DNA from: Solanum dulcamara
Lineage: Eukaryota > Streptophyta > Magnoliopsida > Solanales > Solanaceae
NCBI RefSeq assembly: GCF_947179165.1
Contig: NC_077245.1
Location: forward strand, 18,074,740 to 18,138,739
Direction: 5' to 3'
Length of the DNA stretch: 64,000 nt
The position numbers and the translations under genes are program-made. The notes under the pieces are model-generated. The model searched no databases and had not been told where the DNA came from. It worked only from the letters and a program-made list of their open reading frames with translations. Below, in pieces: positions 13,075-25,210 of this stretch (within the stretch, counting starts at the first letter, position 1; each line of letters opens with the position of its first letter).

Positions 13075-15300
13075 ATGCTATGATCTAATCAAATCTCTGA
13101 GGCAAACTAAAACATTCATGGCATTGCTCCCCAAAGAGTGTCGATTGTCTCCGAGCCTTCCTTGACTAAATGCACTCTATAATGCAACAGTTGACTTTGG
13201 AACATTTAGTACATCCCTAGCCACGGTTGATAATACTGAAAATTATTTTTAATTATTCTTCCACCATTCCAGTGTAGTGACACATTTTTTATCATAGGTC
13301 TCTGCAGTCTGTCTCAAATAATAATTAAGTTCGTCCCGATTTATGCTCCGTTATGATGTAGTCTGTATTTTATTTCAAATAGATAAATTAGAAAAATCAT
13401 GGACAAGCGTGTTTGCCTTTTAGAAGATAATGGCTCGTCAGAAGAATGAGATAGAGGAACATTATGACTAGGGGCAGCATTATCAAGTAAATTGATATAA
13501 TGATTATATAATGTTTGAATATAATCATTTGTATCACTCATCGCCTTAAACATACTAGAATTTTCATTTTTTCCAATTTTTATAGAAGTATATATAAGGA
13601 GAACACATTCAGACATAGTATTAAATTTTATATATGAATTTAACATAACACCAATTAAATAAATAGGAGGAATAGGAAAAAAATATTTTTTAAAATTTTT
13701 CTATCATTCTAGCGACAACTTCTTTATAATCATCTTTCTTTTTATATTCCATAAGCGATACAGAAATTTTGGCTAAATAAGCTAAAATATTAGAAATAGT
13801 AGGATAATAAGCACCGAAAAATTCAAGAGTAGCAAAATAAAAATTTTCTAACAACAAATCAGCATCATCATCAATTTTAGTCCAATCAGATTCTTTCAAC
13901 ACGACTTCGGAAAATTTATATGCATATTGATAAAAAGTTATAGTTGTAAAGGTTTTATAAATATTACAAGTCTTTAAAAAATCATAAGTCAAATTCCACC
14001 TAGTCTCAATTTTTTCGGGCATTAATCTAGGTCTAAGATTACTTTTCTTGCATTTTCTTTTAAATTCTTTAATGCTAGCTTTTCTATTATTTTCTTGAAT
14101 AAAACCAATTGCATGCCTAATTTTTTCAATTGTTGGCTCAAAAAAATAAAGTCCATCTTTTATAATTAAATTATATATATGACAATCACATCTAACATGG
14201 AAAATATCATTTAAATGAGGGGGGGGGCTCAATTTTTAAAGAATTAATAGCAGCGATGTTATTAGATGCATTATCAAAAGAAATACATAAAACTGTGTGT
14301 TCAAGATCATAATATTTTGCAATCATTGATATAGAATCAGAAATAAATTGTGCATTGCGCCTTCTGTCTTCATCATATTGAAATGCTAAATACGTTTTTG
14401 CATAATAAAATCACTATCTATCGAATGATAAGTAACAGTTAAATAATCGTTTTTATTTATAACACGACCAAGAGCAGAAATAAGTGAAATTCTACATGAA
14501 AGATTTGTTAATAGCGAACGTAAATAATATGCATATTATCTATAAAGTCTAAAAATATCTAATCTACGAGTACTTCTAGAGATATCATTAAACATGGATT
14601 ATAAATTGATTGTACATAATTAATAAAAGCATCAGAAGAAGCAAATGAAAATAGATAGAAGACCCACATCTATCATTTTCGTTATTTTGTCACAGTCCCT
14701 GATTTTATTATACGTCCCTGTTAATTTTATAGTATGTGGGTTTATTCTATCTTGCACTGGACTAGTAGCACCCCTATTCGTTCTTTCCAACCAGGATGCT
14801 CATTGTCTAGATATCAAGTCAATTGACCCGTTCCACCTCTACTACCCCCTGTCTTATGCTCGAAAAGTTTTTGATAATCTTTACATTGAACTTTAGTTAT
14901 TCCGACTATGCGTTCAAAATAATGTCATACTAAACTAGTTTTTTTTCTTTTTTTTACAGGTCGTGGAAGAAGATTAACAGTTCTAGATTGAGCATTACCT
15001 AAACCTACATCAGGACTAGTTGGTGTAACATCCACATTATCATTATCATCTTGTACTATTTCTACTTCAAACTTATTTGGTTCTTCTATACCGTATGTTT
15101 CTTAATATTCATTTTTATTCATATCATTGCACCTACACCTATTTCTCCAAATTCACTAGGTGGTGTTTCAGGCATACGAGAATAATTTCTATTTGTACTA
15201 CCTCTATCAGAAGCACTTTTTTTCTTACTACCACTACTTCCATCGGGACACAAACTTTTAAACACTTTTACCTATATTTTTTAATCTATCCATTATGGAA
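13075..15300 (-). pseudogene. hAT transposase, fragmented
   Basis: Read on the minus strand: a lysine-rich leader (RPVKKRKKTSLV, about 14970), a BED zinc-finger remnant (about 14950-14760, IVGITKVQCKDYQKLF, then a TGQLT-like segment and a His near ERIGV), the RNase H-like catalytic body at 13690-14232 (HIYNLIIKDGL; KIETRWNLTYDFLKTC), and the C-terminal hATC dimerisation region at about 13350-13075 (LSTVARDVLNVPKSTVAL). These match the zf-BED/RICESLEEPER type of hAT transposase, which cuts and joins element ends in the nucleus. Several frameshifts and stops, including a G-run at 14220, make it non-functional. Whether introns explain some breaks cannot be told. Confidence 0.85.
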
Positions 15301-15912
15301 ATTAAACTAATAAAAATTATAAACACAAAAATTAAATATTTAAATATACTAGAATTAATTTACTAAATAAAATCAAGAAAATGAATGATTATACCAAATT
15401 GTCAGAATCAAACAAAGAATTATAAAAATGATGAAATATTGAACACTTGAAAGTTGAAAACTTCCACTTGATATTGCTAATTGCAAAAATTAATAAAAGA
15501 TTGATATCACTTTAAGAGAGAATTAGATGATTGTTGGTGGGAGAAATGATTAAATGTTGTAAGTATTTTTAGAAAAAAAATTGATTAATTATATATATAT
15601 ATTTAAAAGGCATATATTCAGATTTTCCCGTTGGGCCAATAACTCTTTTTGAATTTGGCCCAAAATCCAAATCCCCCCTCCCTAAAAAACAAATTGGCGA
15701 ACTGAGATGATCTCGGACCGATGGCCCTGTACCGGTTCCCTTACCGAGCCGGTCTTACCGGCCTGAGGCCAAAAATAGACTGGACCGACCCAAAAAAATT
15801 TTGTGTTGGGTCGGTGACCGGTCTGGTCTCCCCCGTGTTGGGCCCTTAATGGGATGGTCTTAATGGGCCGATTAGGGGGACAATCAGCCCATTTGACAAG
15901 TTTACCCTTAGT

Positions 15913-17802
15913 TGATGATAACCGCAACGGAGATCAATCTTAGAGAAGTAACTTGCCCTTGCAATTGGTTAAAAAAAATCATCTATCCTTGGTATTAGGT
16001 ACTTATTCTTTATGATGACCTTATTCAATTGCCGGTAATCTATGTACATTCGAAGTGACCTATACTTCTTCCTAACAAACAACACGGGAGCACCCATGGT
16101 GAAATACTTGGCCTTACGGTAAGAAGGAATAGAAATAGGTTGAATATCGGGAAGGAGATCAATGTCAAATTCAATTTCTCTTTCAGGAGGGACACCGGAC
16201 AAATCATCGGAAAACTCATTAACAATAGGGACCGAATCAAGAGTAGGAGTTTCGAAATCGACATCCCTAACCCGCACTATATGATAGATACACCCTTGAA
16301 AATCATTTTTTGGGCCTTAAGACATGAGACGAATCAACCATTAAACACCGAATCATTACCCTTTCATTCAAGAATTGGATCATTAGGAAATTGAAACTTG
16401 ACCTTACGGGTTCTCCAACCAATAGATGCATAAGAGGCATGTAACCAATCCATACAAAGAATAATATTAAAATCGGTCATGTCTATTTCAACAAGATCAC
16501 AAAGGATAACTTTATGCAAGATCGACATGGAACAATTTCTATAAACTCTCTCGGCTAACACCAAATCACCAATAGGAGTATAAACTAAAAGAGTCTCTAA
16601 CAAGACCTCAGGGCACACATCAAATCTCGTACCAAGGTAAGGAGTAACAAAGTACAAGTGGCACCCGAATCAAGCAATGCATAAATATCACAGTAAAAGA
16701 CTCGTAACATACCCGTGACCATATCGGGAGACTCCTCAATATCTTGCCTAGCATAAAGAGCATAGAATCGGTTGTTGCGTTGGCCACCTTTTGGTTGAGC
16801 TTGGGCACCTTATTGCACTTAGCCTCCTTGAGCAACTTGGCCTTGAGAAGGACCTTCCCTTCCTTTGTTAGCAATACTAGGGCACTCGGATTGCTTGTGG
16901 CCCATCTTGCCACATCCATAACAAGCACCCGTTCCTATCAAGCATCTTCCTCCATGATACTTTCCATACTTAGCACACTTGGGAAAATGTAGGGCTACTA
17001 GCACTCACACCTCCGCCTTGACCCTTAGTATATGGTACCCCATCTTCAACAAACTTCTTTCTCAAACCTTGACCTTATTGAGAACAACCATTACTACCAC
17101 TGGTCCTAGCATTTGAGAATCCACCTTTATATCGGACCCTCTTAGAGTCTCTCAACCTCATCTCTTTGAGTTTCTCTCCTTCATTTTGTTCGGCAAAATT
17201 CATAAGCCAAGATATGACTATTTCCTTAACAAGCATGGTGGTACGACATTCCTTTGCAACTAAGTTAGACACCCTCGATATGAATTGGCTCATTCAGACA
17301 TATGGATCGGCAACCAATGAAGGAGCATACTTGGATAGCTTGGTGAACTTGAGGGGATAGTCACTCATACCCATGTTTCCTAACCTAGTATTGATGAACT
17401 CCAACACCTTTGCCTCCTTTAGCTCAAGAGAGAAGAAACGATCAAGGAAAGCAAGCTTAAAGGCTTCACCATAAATATGGCCTTTATCAACTCTCTTGGA
17501 CTTTCATGAGTATACCAAACTTGATCAACACTTTTGAGTTGGTTGGCTTCCAATTCTGCTTTCTCTACCAAAGTCACCCACATAATACTCATTATCTTAT
17601 AAACCTCATCAATGAACACTTGAGAATCCTAATCAACCTTAGAACCATGGAACTCAGGAGGGTTCATCCTTGAAAAGTACCTCACCCTAGAGGCCTGAGT
17701 AAGAGCATTATGAGGAGCCGCCACCCCTTGGTTGGCCATAACTTGGTCTAGCATAGTAATAGTAGCCTGGAACTCCTCATTTGTTACTTGATCTTGAGGC
17801 AT
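15913..17802 (-). pseudogene. Gypsy gag, protease and RT N-terminus
   Basis: Gag begins at the ATG at 17802 (MPQDQVTNEEF) and runs with breaks to a CCHC zinc knuckle at about 16900 (CYGCGKMGHKQSEC, the CX2CX4HX4C pattern), which packages the RNA. The protease and its downstream region are at about 16364-16660 (FNIILCMDWL; the DSGA-type active site falls in a broken stretch). RT starts at 16277 downwards with [27 protein letters not shown], shortened here to its hallmark D-Y-R-Q-L-N-K, and ends at the hAT insertion. Stops and frame changes inactivate it. Confidence 0.85.
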
Positions 17803-17984
17803 TTTTTGAAAAATTGCAAAGAACAATTGTTAGGGAGAGAGAGTCTTAGAGTATCCTCTATCGCACCACATAGACCATGAAAGAAGCGAGTTTTTCCTAC
17901 AATGCCTTATAGCCTCCTATTCATGGATGTGGCGTGCTTCACACCTATAAATAAGACTCTACTTGACGCGGTATGTTGAAATGT

Positions 17985-17998
17985 ACTCTGATACCAAG
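17985..17998 (-). other. tRNA-Met primer binding site of the gypsy element
   Basis: The plus strand reads GTACTCTGATACCA; on the minus strand TGGTATCAGAGTAC pairs with initiator tRNA-Met. It is 2 bp from the 5' LTR start at 18001, fixing the element's orientation. Confidence 0.85.
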
Positions 17999-18000
17999 TT

Positions 18001-21000
18001 TGTCACGACCTGGACTAGTCCCTAGATGTGACACAATGATCAAAACTCAGAAGGACTCCAACCAAGCCTCTTGACATATCATAAGCATACATAAGGTGGT
18101 AAAGTAACGTGGTAATATCATAAAAAAGAGTTTTAAAGCATGAAACATAAAAGAAAGTGTAAACTCGACTACATAGACTCTACATCATTTTGTCCAACAA
18201 TGCCTTTACTACTCAAGATGGGCGGGGACTAAGACATGTTCCTAGCTCACCCTCAACACGAATATAACAAAAGTCTTAGAAATAAAACAAGCTCATAACT
18301 CACTCTCGATAGATGAGGAGTTGCCAATATTCGCAGGATAGCAACTCAACTAGCCACGTGTGGAACGAATGTGATCTCGACCCCTACATTATGTGATACT
18401 GTAGGAAATGAAATATACATTAGTACGTTTGAATGTACTAAGTATATGGGTATGCATGCAATATAAATAATAGGATGTAATGATCAAATAACGTATATGA
18501 TAAAAAAGGATAAGTAAGGTCATGAGAAAACTATAATGATCAAAGCATTAAAAGATGTAGTTGATATCATAAAAGAACATATAAAGAGTATACATATGTG
18601 GGATAAAACCATAACCAACAAAAAGACCATGCGAGCTATAACATGAAATCCCGATGTATCCCCATACAACAGAAGAAAGGTGAATCTACTTTCTAAGGTA
18701 GACTTTACCCCACTAGAAGGGTCATGAATATATGATAGATGTGGATCCACTAGCTAGGCCATAAAGACAAATCTTACGGTGGCACATAGTTATGAGACAA
18801 AAAACTTTACATAAGAACCCCGTAGGTCGAGCCCCCACCGCAAGCCTCATTCGATGCTAAGTCAAATCCCACGGAATACATAACATAATAACCATATGTT
18901 AACATATATAATAAACTTGTTCATAAGTTTAAAACTAGTAGAATAGCCCATTTCATATCATAATTGCAATATGAGTGAGAGCCTTTCAACATCACAAATC
19001 ATATTTGCATAATTTATGTCATTAGATTCCTAGGTCACCAATTAAAGATCCTAAGTCACCTCTTTCCAAAACTTGCATGAAATTCATATATTGATCATAA
19101 TTGAAATCCATAATCATAACTTATACTTGAAATAAGGATAGAAACTTGTACATATAGTCAATTTGATTGAAGACCATGAATATTGGAATGAAAACATGCA
19201 TGCTCAGATACTTATACCAACCCATACATAATTAATCAAAATAATACCAATTACATGTGTAATTTAATCAAATATCATAGAATTCATCATAAGTAAGAAA
19301 CTCAATGAATAATTAATAAAATTAGGGCTTGTGAATTTAAAACAATAATAATAAGTTGAAAACAACCTTGAAACTCCATAGGTAGAAGGTCCCGTGGATG
19401 AATACTCACATACCTTGGTGAAATCAACTCAGAATTTGAAAAGGAATCTTGTTGAACTTGAAACCCTAGATTGAAATTGTAGGAGAACCTTGAGAGAATT
19501 GCTTAGTCTTGCTTTAGAGAATTTGGGGAGAATGAATTTGTCACGCCCCGGGAGGGAACCCTAGGCATAGCAGGCACTCGAAAGCCATTTCTGGCTTCCA
19601 AGCGAATCACCTAGTCCAGTCGCACATTCATTCAAACACATTCTCTCAACGGAAGACTCAATTAATGAAGTATTATTCAAAGGAACAATCCAACATTTCT
19701 ACACACCGGTCTATGAAACCTCTATCAACAATCTAGGAGGTTCCAATGACAAGCCCATATCTACCAACAATCACAATAAAGGAAATAACATAAAACTATA
19801 CAAGAAACTCAACATCCTCCAGAAACTAGGAGGACTCACCAACTAACTGGGAGTGTGTGGATCTTCAACGGTGCGCCAATTGATGATCTCTAGTACCTGT
19901 CTCTGTATCATGAAATGATGCAGGCCAAATGGCATCAGTACATTGAATGTACGAGTATGTAAAATGGCCGAAAGAAACAACATCAAAAGGAACCAAATCA
20001 ACTCGAGAATCTCAACTCAGAAAGAAATACAATTCAACAAGCGTCCTAAGTCTAAGCAAGAATATAGTTTAGACGAGACCAAATCAAATACAAATCAACT
20101 CAATCCAACTCAGAGTACTACCAAGACCTATGTGGGAGTTTCTTTTATCCGACAACCATCACTTATGAGCCAGTGAAAGTACAACAAACCGACGTTGTTA
20201 CCGCGTCCGTTCATACTTTGCCAGGGTATGAACGAATCAACCAATCATAGATCCAATCCAACCAAGTCCTATAATGTCAGGATAATAATTTTGGGGAAGC
20301 ATATGACTTTAACGGTTCAATCCCCTCCTAAGTTTGGCGATGTAGTTATTGGGTTCGAGTATAGACTGTACTCTTTCCCAATTCGGTGCTCGATACTCCT
20401 CCCAAGACTCAATGCTCATAAAACTCCATTCAATCAACTCAATCAAATCATATCGACAAGTCTCATTACAACATTGTCAATTCATTAACTCTATCACAAT
20501 TGAACCTCTCCCACTCATACAATCCGATCAATCTCAATCATATTTTTTAAGAGTGGGTTAAATATGCATTTATAACAATATACAAATCAATCCAATCGTT
20601 CCTCCATTCATTTAACAAATCATTTGGGTCTCACCACAACTCCAAGGTTTTAATTCAACCAATTTAAGATAAATAACACATTTAAGGAAATTAGCATTTT
20701 TGTCATAATCCACATAATCAAGAAAATCAATGAAGCATGTTTAACAACCCATCTCCATCGACTCATGCTAACAAGAAGATTTTAGGAATTTCTTAGCTCG
20801 ACAACATCAACACAATAAGAATCAAATTAATAGGAGACATGACTCATTCAAACATAAATCATACCAAGAAACTCCATTCTCATGGACATCTAACCTCAAA
20901 GAAGAGTAGGGCACATGGGTGGACTCAACCCATGCTTTGAGTAGCCTTACATACCTTAGTGAAGACTTGAAGAAAATCTTGATGTTGGGTCTTTAATGGA

Positions 21001-22439
21001 GAACTCGAATCTTGAAGCTCTTGGAGGCAAATCTTGTTGAAGGAGGATTTGGAGAAGAAGAGGAGAGAGGGAAATTTTCTAGGGATTTTCTAGAGAGAGA
21101 GAGAGGCTAAAAATATGTTCCCAAAATGTTCAAGGATAATACATATATAATTTGGGATGAATTCCCAAATTGTCGTTTCTCCAGAATTCTGAAAAACATA
21201 GGCTAAAACACTTCTGGCACGATAGTGGCACATCGCGCCATTGCAGCGCCAGGTCGATTTAGCCTAAAACCTGCACATCCTTTATGGTGCGCCATGCCAA
21301 GAACTAAACTACTGAGGCATGTTCTTGGTACGATAGTGGCGCATCGCGCCCTTACAGTGCCAAGGCCATATTTTCTGGGTTCTAGAAAATAGGCTTGAAA
21401 ACCCTGCACACCTCGTAGTGGCGCACCGCACCAGGGACCAAACTACTGCGGCTCCAAGCCCAGATTCCCAGCAGTTGCAACCCAGGCCTAAAATTTCTAT
21501 CGTGCTAGTTCGTCTTAGGATCATCATATCTTTTGACTCCGAACTCCAAAAATTACATTCTTGGTGGCGTTGTAAAGAAGACTCGACGACCTTTAACTTA
21601 ATAGGTCGTGGGACACCCAGATTTTCATCTTTCAAAAGTTAGGGTCGTTAGAAGTCGACCCCTTAAATGAACTCATCCAAAAACTTAGGCACGACAAACC
21701 TTTTGGACTTAGCTTGGTCCTAGGGGTCCTTTGTGACCCCACATCACCTCCAACACTCTTCAATTACTCAGGGACTCATCTTAACTCAAGCATATACTTC
21801 ACAATAAATGGGTTTGACCCTACACGTATATAAGAAAGGTCCAAATCTTAGGGAATTTTTTTTTTTGGGGGGGGGTGTTATAGAATTAGAGTAGGAGGGG
21901 AATTTGAAGAGATGGATAGTTATCGGTTTGACCTTAGACCAAAAGATGTCTAGATTCATTGGAATGAACTTGAAGAAAAGACAATATTACCCTACATTAA
22001 ATATGACTTTTAGACCTATAAATTAACTCCTACGAGTCGTAGATCCCTTTGTGAATTGTCATCTTGATTCGTCCTGCAGGTCTGAGAAGACCTCGATTTC
22101 AGAATCTTTAATTCCTTTCTATGAGTCATGGTTACGACTCTTCTACATTCTTATGGATCGTATACCCTAGTCATCCTATGGACCCTAAAAACCTGTATAT
22201 TTCCTGAGTCTGTGAAGTTTCTATATGAATCAATATTATGACTAGTCAATAGTCCTACGACTCATCCCGTTAAGTCATAGGACCACTCTGAGATTTAGTT
22301 CTGAACAGGCTCAAGAGCTCCCTCTACGACTCATCCCTACAAGTCATAGGAGCGACTATGAGTTATATGGGGAGTCGTCGACTTAGAGAGAGTCACACCT
22401 TGTGAGATTTTTATTTTGTTCCAACTTCTTGGTCTTACA
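18001..22439 (-). repeat. 5' LTR of the gypsy element, split by a solo LTR
   Basis: LTR sequence occupies 18001-19538 and 21888-22439 (2090 bp in all against 2082 for the partner). It begins TGTCACGACCTGGACTAG and ends GGTCTTACA. The intervening 19539-21887 is a foreign insertion with its target duplication. Confidence 0.9.
19539..21882. mobile_element. Solo LTR (2.3 kb) inside the gypsy 5' LTR
   Basis: The insertion begins TGTCACGCCCCGGGAGGG, ends GGGGTGTTATA, and is flanked by a perfect 5-bp duplication GAATT (19534-19538 and 21883-21887). The undisturbed partner LTR reads AATGAATTC at that point, which confirms the site. Length, ends and duplication suit a solo LTR left by recombination of a retrotransposon with long LTRs. 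No primer site, purine tract or retroelement domain is found inside. A T12/G9 homopolymer run sits at the right end (21856-21876). Which strand is sense is uncertain. Confidence 0.75.
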
Positions 22440-22890
22440 TTATCTAATGAGTCATATTTAGAAGTAAACATGAATACTTTAATTTTTCGTACTTGAGTCA
22501 TTGTTCCTTCATGAGAGTACAAAAGGTGTCCTAGCTTTGCTTCGTAGTGTTGCAACTAGAGATCCTATTGTATTTATCGGGTTCAGGACATCAAACTAGG
22601 AAACACTTGGCTTTGGCATTCTTTCAAGTATCTTTAAGTCAACCTTTTCATACTCATTCTTTTCCTTAGGTGCATCCTTTTTTGTTAGTTAGATTTTGAG
22701 TGATCCTATTCCAGATTTTATAGTCCTCAGCCTGAAGAAAAATCTTCCATCTTAGCGTTCCATCATGAGATGTATTGTCCCTTGAAAAAATGGAGGCCTA
22801 TTGACATGCTATCCCTCACTATGCCAAAGTGGAGATATGGAATTCATTATGATCTTTTCTTAAGTGGTTAGACTTTTTACAAGACAGCTC
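22440..22890 (-). pseudogene. Copia gag N-terminal fragment (block A)
   Basis: Minus-strand frames include KLGHLLYSHEGTMTQVRKIKV and related pieces that match block B at 24770-25190. Stops are frequent. The downstream continuation is at 5952 and lower, on the other side of the gypsy element. Confidence 0.5.
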
Positions 22891-22904
22891 GCTCTAATAC
22901 CAAT

Positions 22905-23802
22905 TGATAATTATCCATGCCTAAATAACACATGAGAAGGTAAGTTGGGCTACATAATATTTTTGCCTAACTAATGGATTAGGTTAAACAATCTATTTCA
23001 CTGTGATTACTTAACAAAAATTAAGACGAAGTAAAAAATCAACATAAAGGTTTTACATGAAAAACAATCAGCCCACGAGGGTGAAAACTATGACCTACAC
23101 CTCCGCATGATTTGTCCCAACTATAGTAAATCAATGATTCTCAAGTGAGAAAAATATGACCTACACCTCTGCAAGATTTATCCCAACTATGGTAAATCAA
23201 TTAGGCTTAGCAGAAATTTAGATTACTAGCACTTACAACCTACGAACTAGCTATAATCAATCTATAAAGATTATTTAACCCTCTTCATATTTTCTCCAAC
23301 TTCAAAGCTTCTAGGAAAGTAGTAAGGTACAACTCAATTCAACTTCCTAATACACATATTAGAAAAGAAGATTGTAAAACATATGACTATGATTCTTCAA
23401 TCTGATTCATTGTATCAGGTTGCACTTTGATAGACAAACAGAACTCTCGCATATATGCTCTTGCTTATTTGTTTAAAAGTTGTCTTCTCTCTCAGTATAA
23501 GTTTGTAAGTCTCTTTGTGGAAGTACTTGTATATTTATAGTCTCTTGCAGTGCTTGCTAGTTTAATTTGAAGTCTTGCTCGATCAAAACTCTCACCTTGC
23601 TTGGATGCTTGAACCGATTGATAAATGAAAGGTTGCACATGAAACAATTATTTGATTTCTCTTTTATTATCCTACTCTCATTGTTGTTATTTCAGACTTA
23701 ATTATGATTGTCTATGCTGAGGTTGAATCTGACATATGATTTTTTGTGTTTGAAATTGTATCTCACGCACATTAACATGAGGAAGTAAAATGATAAATTC
23801 CA
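22905..23802 (-). repeat. LTR of copia block A
   Basis: It begins TGATAATTATCC right after the primer site (GCTCTAATACCA, 22891-22902; one base off the tRNA-Met match). The outer edge is placed at ...AAATTCCA because gag sequence of block B starts just after it; this edge is uncertain. It contains two copies of a segment ending GATTTGTCCCAACTATAGTAAATCA (23110-23140 and 23170-23200). Confidence 0.65.
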
Positions 23803-23814
23803 GTGTAGGTGCAC

Positions 23815-25196
23815 CTAGAAATTTCTGGTGATCAAAGTCATCTCATCCTCATCAAGGTCTGAACCATCACTCTCAATTTCTTTGAGAGCTAGCGTTCTAT
23901 CCTTACTTCCTTGTTTCTTATTTAAATTATTTATAATAAATTTTAAAGTGATAGAAAATAAATTACAATCACAAATAAAATATTAATAAATATAATTTTA
24001 TTGATAAATATTATGGGTAAAAATATGTTTAACTATTGATTCTTCTCTCCTAAGATTTTTTCATGATTCGAGAATCATTAGTGGTGTATTTTTCTAACTA
24101 AAATGATTTGAGTAATTGATATCCATGAAAGGATTTGTGGATCTTGAAATATTTGATTATCAAGAAAAGCTTGACATATCTTAATCTCTTTATTAATATT
24201 CAAAGAGTTTGTGGAATATTCGAGATTGTGATCTTTATGAATACCCAAGAGCTTATCGGATATTCGAGATTGTGACCTTATGAATACCCAAGAGTTTATG
24301 TGATATTTGAGATATGATCCCTTGATCTCTTTATGAATATCCAAGAGTTTATACGATATTCGAGATTTTGATCTTTATGAATACCCAAAAGTTTATAGGA
24401 TATTCGAGATGCCTCCTTAAAGGAATATATTACCCATTATATAGGAAAAAACTAAGGTTTAGAGTTGAGTAGCCTCCAAGAATCCTAACTCTTGAACTTA
24501 AGTAGATTCCCACAAGTTTTTGTCTACAAATCATATTTCATTTTATATGATTTCAAGTTTTCAATCAATTCATCTATGTTATGACTTCCAGATTCTTGGC
24601 TTCTTTTATAATAGTAACTTTCACATTTCAAGTTTCTGTAAGACTTCTGAGAACTTTATCCACATATTCTGTAATAGAGAGTCTCTTCCCCAAAGCTACT
24701 AGCTCATTCACAACAATTGTGAACCTAGGTCTTATGTCTTGAAGAGATTCATCTGACTCCATCTAAAAAGTTTCATATTTAGTAGATAATATGATACTCT
24801 AAATTTTCTTACTTGAGTTTTTGTTCCTTCATAAAAATACAAAAGTGTCCCGGCTTTGCTTTGTAGTGGTGCAACTAGAGATCCTATTGCATTTATCGAG
24901 TCCAAGTCAACAAACAAGGAAACACTTGGCTTTGGCATTCTTTCAAGCATCTTGAAGTTTTCCTTTTCATACTCATTCTTTTCCTTAGGTACATCCTTTT
25001 ATATTGGGTACTTAGATTTAGTAGTGATCCTGTTCCAGAGTTCACAGTCCTCAGCCTGATCCTTGCATTCCACCAAGATCAGTATTGCCCCATAAAAATG
25101 GGAGGCCTATTGACATGTCCCTCACCACACTCAAGTGGAGATGTGGAATTCGTTATGATCTTTTCTTAAGTGGATAGACTTTTAACTAGATATGTC
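23815..25196 (-). pseudogene. Copia gag (block B), split by an insert
   Basis: On the minus strand gag shows FTIVVNELVALGKRLS (about 24690) and NLKSYKMKYDL (about 24545), then the insert, then KKQGSKDRTLALKEIESDGS (about 23900), which is the spacer between the UBN2 domain and the zinc knuckle of copia gags. The two halves match a continuous gag if 23930-24510 is removed. Gag would build the particle shell; stops and the insert abolish it. Confidence 0.7.
24180..24420. repeat. Degenerate tandem repeat, units of about 45 bp (copy in block B)
   Basis: Five or so imperfect units built on GATCTTTATGAATACCCAAGAG and TTATAGGATATTCGAGAT, matching the array at 5330-5600. Together with its flanks it forms an insert inside gag at the same site in both blocks. 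Confidence 0.8.
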
Positions 25197-25210
25197 TCTC
25201 TAATACCAAT

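Larger units (their letters stand above)
10799..15904 (-). mobile_element. hAT-superfamily DNA transposon (5.1 kb)
   Basis: It is bounded by a perfect 8-bp target duplication, CCCTTAGT, at 10791-10798 and 15905-15912. The ends form an imperfect terminal inverted repeat of 18 bp (TAAGGGTGTTAAGTGGGC against TAAACTTGTCAAATGGGC, 13 matches), the typical plant hAT form. GC-rich subterminal zones full of GGGTCGG/CCGGTC words (10825-11010 and 15690-15870) could be transposase-binding regions. A broken transposase on the minus strand fills the right half and an AT minisatellite the left. It splits the gypsy RT gene exactly, so it came later. Confidence 0.92.
5953..22439 (-). mobile_element. Chromodomain Ty3/gypsy retrotransposon (Tekay/Del-like), nested host
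   Basis: Two LTRs of about 2.08 kb (5953-8034 and 18001-22439 minus a nested solo LTR) face the same way and enclose gag, protease, RT, RNase H, integrase and a chromodomain on the minus strand. A tRNA-Met primer site lies inside the right LTR and a purine-rich tract inside the left one (about 8035-8049). The flanks both carry TTAT (left TTTAT, right TTATC), consistent with a slightly decayed 5-bp duplication, and the flanking gag sequence rejoins when the element is removed. It is interrupted by a hAT transposon and by a solo LTR. The Tekay/Del assignment rests on long LTRs plus a C-terminal chromodomain and is an inference. Confidence 0.9.
22440..23802 (-). mobile_element. Copia block A, right half (gag start, primer site, LTR)
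   Basis: This continues block A beyond the gypsy insertion: the gag N-terminal part (22440-22890), a primer site (22891-22902) and an LTR (22905 to about 23802). It aligns with 24770-25731 of block B. The order LTR, gag, LTR, gag across A and B suggests two tandem elements sharing an LTR, an arrangement known from unequal recombination. Confidence 0.75.

Noticed and set aside
21203..21642. Overlapping frames on both strands in a GC-richer patch with GGCGC repeats
   Set aside because: They lie inside the 2.3-kb solo LTR, and neither strand shows a domain or a codon pattern.
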